Shown here piece by piece: positions 58,857-64,000 of a stretch of DNA of 64,000 bases. The position numbers and the translations under genes are program-made. Source of the DNA: Vitrella brassicaformis (taxonomy: Eukaryota > Sar > Vitrellaceae); NCBI GenBank assembly GCA_001179505.1, contig CDMY01000317.1, positions 1 through 64,000 of the forward strand. Reading direction: 5' to 3'. The notes beneath the pieces are model-generated. The model saw only the letters and a program-made list of their open reading frames with translations, was not told where the DNA came from and ran no database searches. Each line of letters begins with the position of its first letter. The first letter of the stretch is position 1.

Positions 58857-59965
58857 CTGAGAGGGAGGGAGAGTGTTCCGTGTGAGGGGTTTTTCGGTGT
58901 AGTGGCGTTGCGTCAAAAGGCAGACAGACGAGTAGAGCTATGCCTAGGGCATTGCAGGCAGGCAGGCAGGCAGGCAGGCCTTGTGGGCGATGTTGGCGTG
59001 ATTGTTGCGACCAGGCCAGGCGATTTATTGTCGTGTGTGTTTTCTTCCTGCTGAGACAGAGCGTGATTTTTGACCGGTGTGTGTGTGTGTGTGCTGAGAT
59101 TTTTCCGCAGGGGTGTGCATGAGTGAATGAATGCATGCATGAGACTCACATCGTTCAATCAGCCAAGCAGCCTTTTCCGCAATGCGACAGACACTGCTTA
59201 AAATGTGCGAAATGACCTCGAAACACGATGGATGGATGGATGGATGGGGTGTGGCTACCTAATTACTTACATGCTCTCATCCATTCCATCAGATGGAATG
59301 GATGGAATCACGCAGCCGGTAGAGTCCATATGTATGGGCTAACACCTCAGCGAACCAAAAATAGCCAGGAGCCGAGCCATTTCAATCCAGACACGTTGGT
59401 CGTGGTACTTCTTCCGTCGGTCGGTCGGTCGGTCTGTGCGCACTCGGAAGTGTCGGTAAATAATCCGTTCACGGAGATTCACATGCACACGCCGACCCCC
59501 AAACCAGACCACACACGGAGGATTGCGTGACCGGCTTGTGGTTTGGCTTGTCACTGTGCTCGCGTGTGTGTGCGTGTGTGTGTGTACGACCACATCAGTG
59601 CGTTACTCTCTCCCTTCTCTGCATCGTGTCAATCTGGCTCTCGTGCGCGGAGAAGAGTGTGTCCGTGGCTGTGAGTAAGTTTGGTTCAGTCTAAAGGGTG
59701 GGTGTACTCTTGTCTGTCTTCATGTTGGACTGGCCTACTTGAAAGCAACTGACTGACGTCAAGTCATGTCTGTCAGACAGCACACACGCATCGCATACAC
59801 ACGCACGGAGACATACCGTCATAATCACACACGCACACACACACACACAACAAAACACACAGACACTTTCACGTCATAGTGCGCCATATAAAAAACAGAC
59901 GCATTACGAGACGGACAACACGTCATGAACAACACCCCACAGCGAAAAGTGTGTGTGTCCGCATC
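58857..59965. other. convergent intergenic region
   Basis: Between the candidate lumen-protein gene (+) and ankyrin gene C (-). It holds CAGG, GGAT, GTCG and CA repeats (58959-58978, 59229-59247, 59418-59432, 59827-59860). No gene seen. Confidence 0.5.
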
Positions 59966-62285
59966 TCACGTCATCTGCAGCGACCTGAACGTCTCCCTGC
60001 CGTCCCGCCCCCTCTCGACCCACCCCACCGCCCCCCACACCACGGCAGCAACATCCTTGCTGAAGCCGTTGTCGATGTCCCCCGCCAGCCCCCACTGGGC
60101 CGCCTCGTCCAGAATGGCCCGCTGCACCACCTCACGCAACTCCATCTTGCGGCCGCCCACACCGCCAACCACAAAGCACTGCAGCTGCGGCACACGCACC
60201 ACCTGGCCGCCCACATCGGCCGTCCCGCCGACCACCTCCCTGTTGCTGCTGGCCTGGTACACTGCCGACTTGACGAAGTGCTCCGCTGCCGCACACAGAC
60301 GCCGAGCCATGTCGGAGTGCCGCACACCGATGGCCTCCTCTGTGGTGGTCTCCTGGGCGGCATCCATGTCGAAGAGGTATGACGCGATGAGCCAGCCGAA
60401 GATGAGGGCCTCCTGCGGGCCGACGGCCAGCCGGGGTGTCAGGAGGGCCGCGAGGGAGCGGTGGGGGGCGAGGGCGGCGTTGACGGCCGACATGACGGCA
60501 GGGCCCACCTCGTTGAGCACCGACGCATACTCCGTCAGCACCAGCTGGCGGCCACAGCGGTCTCTCTCTGTGGCTGTGGAGATGGTGGTGATGCCGGCCC
60601 CCGCCCGCAGCAGACTGCGGATGGTCAGCTTGTAGCCGTCAATCTCGGCGTCGTCCTCATCCTGGGCCTGCTGGCGCTTATAGAGCTCGTAGGCAGCCCT
60701 GGCGAGGGGCGTCCAGCCGCCGTCGTCGGCCCGTCTGTTGATCTGGTCAGCGGGCAGCTTGCGGCAGAGGTAGTCGGCCACGTGGGGAGAGCCATGCGCT
60801 GCCGCGTAATGCAGTGGCGTGCATCCAATGCGGGCATCGACTGCCATCATGTCGGCCCCGTTCGCCGTGATGAGGTCTAGGTAGGCGTCGATGAAGGACT
60901 GGGGATAGTGGCCCTTTGAGTTGACGGCTGCCTTGTGCACCAGGTTGTTGCCGACGTCTCGTTCGGTGGCGAGGGTGGGGTTTCGTTCGATGAGTTGCCG
61001 ATACATCGACATGAGCAGCTGCAGATACTCGGGGGGAGGCGGACGCAGCGGACGGGGCAGCGCCATCACCATGGGTGAGTCTGGTGGTACGCGCATGTGG
61101 ATGTTGCGGCGGGCCGTCAGGATGTCGAAGGCCGTCTGATTGCCGCATGCAATCGCCAAGTGGAGGGGCGTCTGTTCCGTCTCGTCGGCTGCCGCATTGG
61201 GGTCGGCTCGTCCGTCGAGCAGTGCGGTCAGAACGGCCCTCTGCAGCTCGTCAGACGACCACTGCGGCAGGGCGACGGGACGCTCATCATTGTCGCCCAC
61301 ACTGCCTTCGGCTTCGATGGTCATGACCGTGTAGTCCGACTTGTTGTCAATGGCGAGACACAGGAGCGGGTAGCCGAGGACCACACCATTGCTGTCCTTG
61401 ACCACCAGCCCCGTCATGACATCTGGGTGGGCGCCCTGCTGTCGGATGAGGTCGGTCACTTCTCGCGCGCTGGTGAAGCGGCGGCCGATGATGCACCGTG
61501 ACAGCAGTTTGGTGGCGTCGTTGGTGCACTCGGGGAACCGAGCCTCCAGCTCATCGAGTCCGAAGTGGTCGTCAGGCACAGGGATAGTGGGATCCGCAAG
61601 GCCACTGAGAGGATGACCTGCAACACACAGCCACCATACAGCAGACGGCGATTGAACAGCTGTGGGCACAGGACCTTTTCTCGCGTCTGTCTGGCGTACC
61701 TTCCTCCTCATATTCAATGAAGCCGTCGTCGGAGTATCCGTCATCGATATCGTCATCTTGGTCGTCGTCATCCTCCTCCTCCTCCTCCTCCCACATGCCA
61801 TCCTGACACACAACAAAGAGGCAGAGGGGCGGAAAATGACGTACGTGCCTCCATCGCATGGACCAGTGTTGGTGTCGATGAGTGCCTCACCGATTCGCTA
61901 TCACTTCCCTCCTCGTCGGCCATCTCATTGGCCATCCCGTCCTCCTCATGCTGCTGCTGGCCGCCTGGACACCAACACACACACCTGGCATGAGTGTGCT
62001 GCTGGTGTGTGTGTGCGTCGAATGGTCTGTGTGGCAGGTCTAGTCACTCACCGCTGTCTGCGCCATTGCGATCTGATTCCTCAGCCTGCCCACTGCCGCC
62101 ATGCTCCTCCTCAGCTACATCGCCTGCACACACCGGGTCGCCTGCACACACACACACACACACGTAATGGCGAGGACGGTGTGTGTTTGATGTGTTGTCG
62201 TAGTGGTGTGTGGCGTACCTGCATCGCCATCAGCACCGTCCGCCATGGCAGTGGAGGCCATGTGGCTGTCGTGAGTCTCAGACAT
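59966..62285 (-). CDS. ankyrin-repeat family protein C, five exons
   Basis: Exons 62285-62219, 62123-62052, 61964-61891, 61802-61700 and 61617-59966 give 655 residues. Start (MSETHDSH), exon phases and splice-site sequences match copies A and B. The N-terminal 105 residues are strongly acidic, with EEEEEEDDDDQDDDIDDG in exon 4. Then come the conserved block (CIIGRRFTSAREVTDLIRQQ), ankyrin-like units (ALLDGRADPNAAADETEQT, NQTAFDILTARRNIH, GCTPLHYAAAHGSPHVADYL, LLRAGAGITTIS) and the family C-terminal region (IASYLFDMDAAQ, AAEHFVKSAVYQASSNREVV, DEAAQWGLAGDIDNGF). It ends GRDGRETFRSLQMT. Copy C is closer to copy A in the 5' region and to copy B at the 3' end. Confidence 0.87.
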
Positions 62286-62915
62286 CACTCAAAACAGACA
62301 CCAACAGCTGCACCGACCACACACACAGAGCTGCACCGACCACACACACAGAGAGGCGACAAGGGATGGGCAGACACCTGGTGCATGTCTTGTGTGTGTG
62401 CTCGCCCACCTAGCTATGAGTCAAATGGTATACAATGGCGCTCAATCAGTCCGCCCCGAGACAGACCTGCACAACACGACAACGACACACAAGGTAGCAA
62501 GCCACCCGTCCATTAACGAGCCCCTTCACGCGCTTTCCTCCTGCTGCTGCTCGTACGTCACCTGATGTGGCGCACGGCTCTGATCGGCCCTCGTAAGCCC
62601 GATGATTGTCCGCCAATCGCGCATGCACCAACTGTCACGCACAGAGAGAGATAGATCTCCACACAACCTATGTGCACAGCAGTGTGAAGCCGCTGTGAGT
62701 GCAGTCCTCCATCACTGCTTCCTTCGTTTCGACGAGCGATTTCCATCTGCGAGCTAATCTGCAAGCCCTCTTGAGCTTGCAAAAGTGAGTGGAAAGAAAG
62801 AGGGAAGCAGGCAGTGACGGGTAGCGAGGTAGGGGATCCACGCGTCAGAGGCGTGCGGCTTCTGTCTGTGTGAGAGTCATCCTGTGGAGGCGCCATTGCG
62901 GCTGTGTCACTTGAG
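62286..62915. other. divergent intergenic region
   Basis: 630 bp between the starts of ankyrin gene C (-) and the partial gene at 62916 (+). The first 170 bases resemble the upstream region of gene A (3387-3540). A 26-bp unit containing CTGCACCGACCACACACA is duplicated at 62308-62352. Confidence 0.5.
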
Positions 62916-63874
62916 ATGATAGGGGAGCACCCCGCTCGGCCTCCCCGTCGGCACATCCAGGTGGTGTCGGCCCTCCACCAGCCGGCGCCGGTCATCGAGA
63001 CAGTGGCCTCGCCCAATGGAGGCCCGAACAAGATACTCGTCAAGAACACTTTCCTGCACCTCTCGGAGGAGCTGCAGGACGTCCTCTCTAGAAGGTACGC
63101 ACCATCACACATTCGCACACAAGAGGGAGGGCATAGCCAACAACAGGTCGGTCCTCACATCACTCTGATTGGTGTGTTGCTGTGTGACACACACAATGCA
63201 GGCCGCGGACGGAGTCTAGCGATGCGGTGTTGGACGGTCCTCGGACGCCCAAGCTCAACATAGCGGAGACTGTGTATGAAAACTCTGTGTTTCCCCCCGT
63301 GGCTGAGCACCCCGAGCACGAGAGCGAGGCCGAGGAGGCGGCGTCGGGCGATGCCAACTCGAACGCATCCACGGCGCCGTCACACGGACACACGGGGGCG
63401 GGGGGAGGGGGAGGGGGGCAGGGCGGCATGCCGCAGATGCAGCAGGGACAGTCGCCCGGCGTGGGAGGGGGTGCGGGTGGTGCCCCGGGTGTGGGCGGCA
63501 TGGGGGCCGCCCAGCAGCCACCTAGTGCAGTGCCGTGCATGACGTCGTCATCGCCGCTGCCGTCCCCGTCCATCCCGCCCACACACGGCCAGCCGCCATC
63601 GGCGCAGGGCGGGCCGGGGGGCGGTGGGGGACCACCCAATCGGAGCGGCAGCATGCCCACACGACACGATGTACGTGACGTGATTGAACACTATGGGATT
63701 GGGGTGAAGCAGAGAGTCTTGAGTGGTTTGTCTGTGGAGTGGATGTCGTATGATTGGATTGGATTGGATGGGTGCAGCGTCCTGTGAGTGCGGCGACTCA
63801 GGGTTTGTTGGATCAGATCAACGCCGTGATGGTCGACACGTCGGACCCTGACTATGTCCCCACGCCAAACATAA
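62916..63874 (+). CDS. Gly/Pro/Ser-rich protein, partial (runs off the window)
   Basis: Exons 62916-63094, 63202-63670 and 63778-63874 are in one frame; the last ends at a donor (AACATAA/GTACAC), so at least one more exon lies beyond the window. The visible 248 residues start MIGEHPARPPRR, contain a short structured-looking stretch (KILVKNTFLHLSEELQDVLS), PKLNIAETVYENSVFPP, an acidic patch, and a long Gly/Gln/Pro/Ser-rich region. The last visible piece is LLDQINAVMVDTSDPDYVP. Low-complexity regions of this kind are common in regulatory or RNA-binding proteins, but no domain can be named. Confidence 0.6.
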
Positions 63875-63962
63875 GTACACACACACAACACAGCACAACA
63901 CACTGCCGGCACGTGTAGTGAATGTCTGTGTCTGTGTCTGTGTCTGTGTGTGTCTGTCACCT

Positions 63963-63989
63963 CTCGTCTCGTCTCGTCTCGTCTCGTCT
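63963..63989. repeat. CTCGT pentanucleotide repeat
   Basis: Five tandem copies of TCGTC/CTCGT lie at the window end, in the intron after the third exon of the partial gene. Confidence 0.85.
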
Positions 63990-64000
63990 TCTCGTGTGCA

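Noticed and set aside
1-64000. Bacterial-style systems (CRISPR arrays, restriction or defence islands, operons)
   Set aside because: Spliced genes, alternating strands and eukaryotic protein families throughout; no regularly spaced repeats.

Overview
This is nuclear DNA from a eukaryote: GC-rich, with genes packed close together and mostly cut by many short introns (mostly 44-130 nt, GT-AG with a few GC-AG). One gene (58017-58856) carries what looks like a three-part presequence (signal peptide with a cleavage site followed by Phe, transit peptide, thylakoid-transfer segment), which points to a photosynthetic organism with a complex plastid. A plasma-membrane-type Ca2+-ATPase, an ARL3 GTPase and a p25-alpha-like protein fit an alveolate. 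The overall style resembles a chromerid alga such as Vitrella brassicaformis. That identification is inference from style; no sequence was compared with a database.

Layout. 1-48: the 3' end of a member of an ankyrin-repeat family. 1083-3386 (-): full family member A. 3909-4778 (+): two-helix membrane orphan. 6024-8543 (-): BTB-BTB-TLDc-TLDc protein. 8826-11521 (-): RCC1-repeat protein. 11638-12551 (+): Pro/Ser-rich coiled-coil protein. 13540-14845 (-): p25-alpha-like protein. 15013-16316 (+): KDEL-receptor-like protein. 18088-20026 (+): PPPDE peptidase. 20789-21097 (-): BRI3-like membrane protein. 21560-22510 (+): single-exon orphan. 22932-24763 (-): membrane RING protein. 24898-28605 (+): NTF2-like domains fused to a degenerate short-chain dehydrogenase. 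28606-32012: gene-free, low complexity. 32013-33055 (-): ARL3. 33206-34746 (+): secreted or plastid orphan. 35416-40426 (-): 1583-residue orphan. 40723-43105 (+): ankyrin family member B. 44740-46303 (-): RNase H1. 46496-52279 (+): 32-exon Ca2+-ATPase. 54786-57769 (-): polytopic membrane protein, interrupted by a gap. 58017-58856 (+): candidate thylakoid-lumen protein. 59966-62285 (-): ankyrin family member C. 62916-end (+): partial gene.

Splice sites were placed by eye. For nearly every gene the exon phases add up to one uninterrupted reading frame, which is strong internal support. The three full ankyrin paralogues share exon number, phases and start context, so they confirm each other. Genes alternate strands almost perfectly, forming head-to-head pairs with 116-630 bp between start codons, while convergent 3' spaces are filled with microsatellite-like DNA. 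Three 300-N assembly gaps lie at 12897-13196, 29645-29944 and 55243-55542. No rRNA, tRNA, CRISPR or clear transposon was recognised.

The most notable items are the local ankyrin-like family with an unrecognised C-terminal domain, the NTF2/SDR fusion that has lost its catalytic tyrosine, the doubled BTB-TLDc architecture, the candidate lumen protein, the ARL3 exon holding only the start codon, and the recurrent GC-AG introns.
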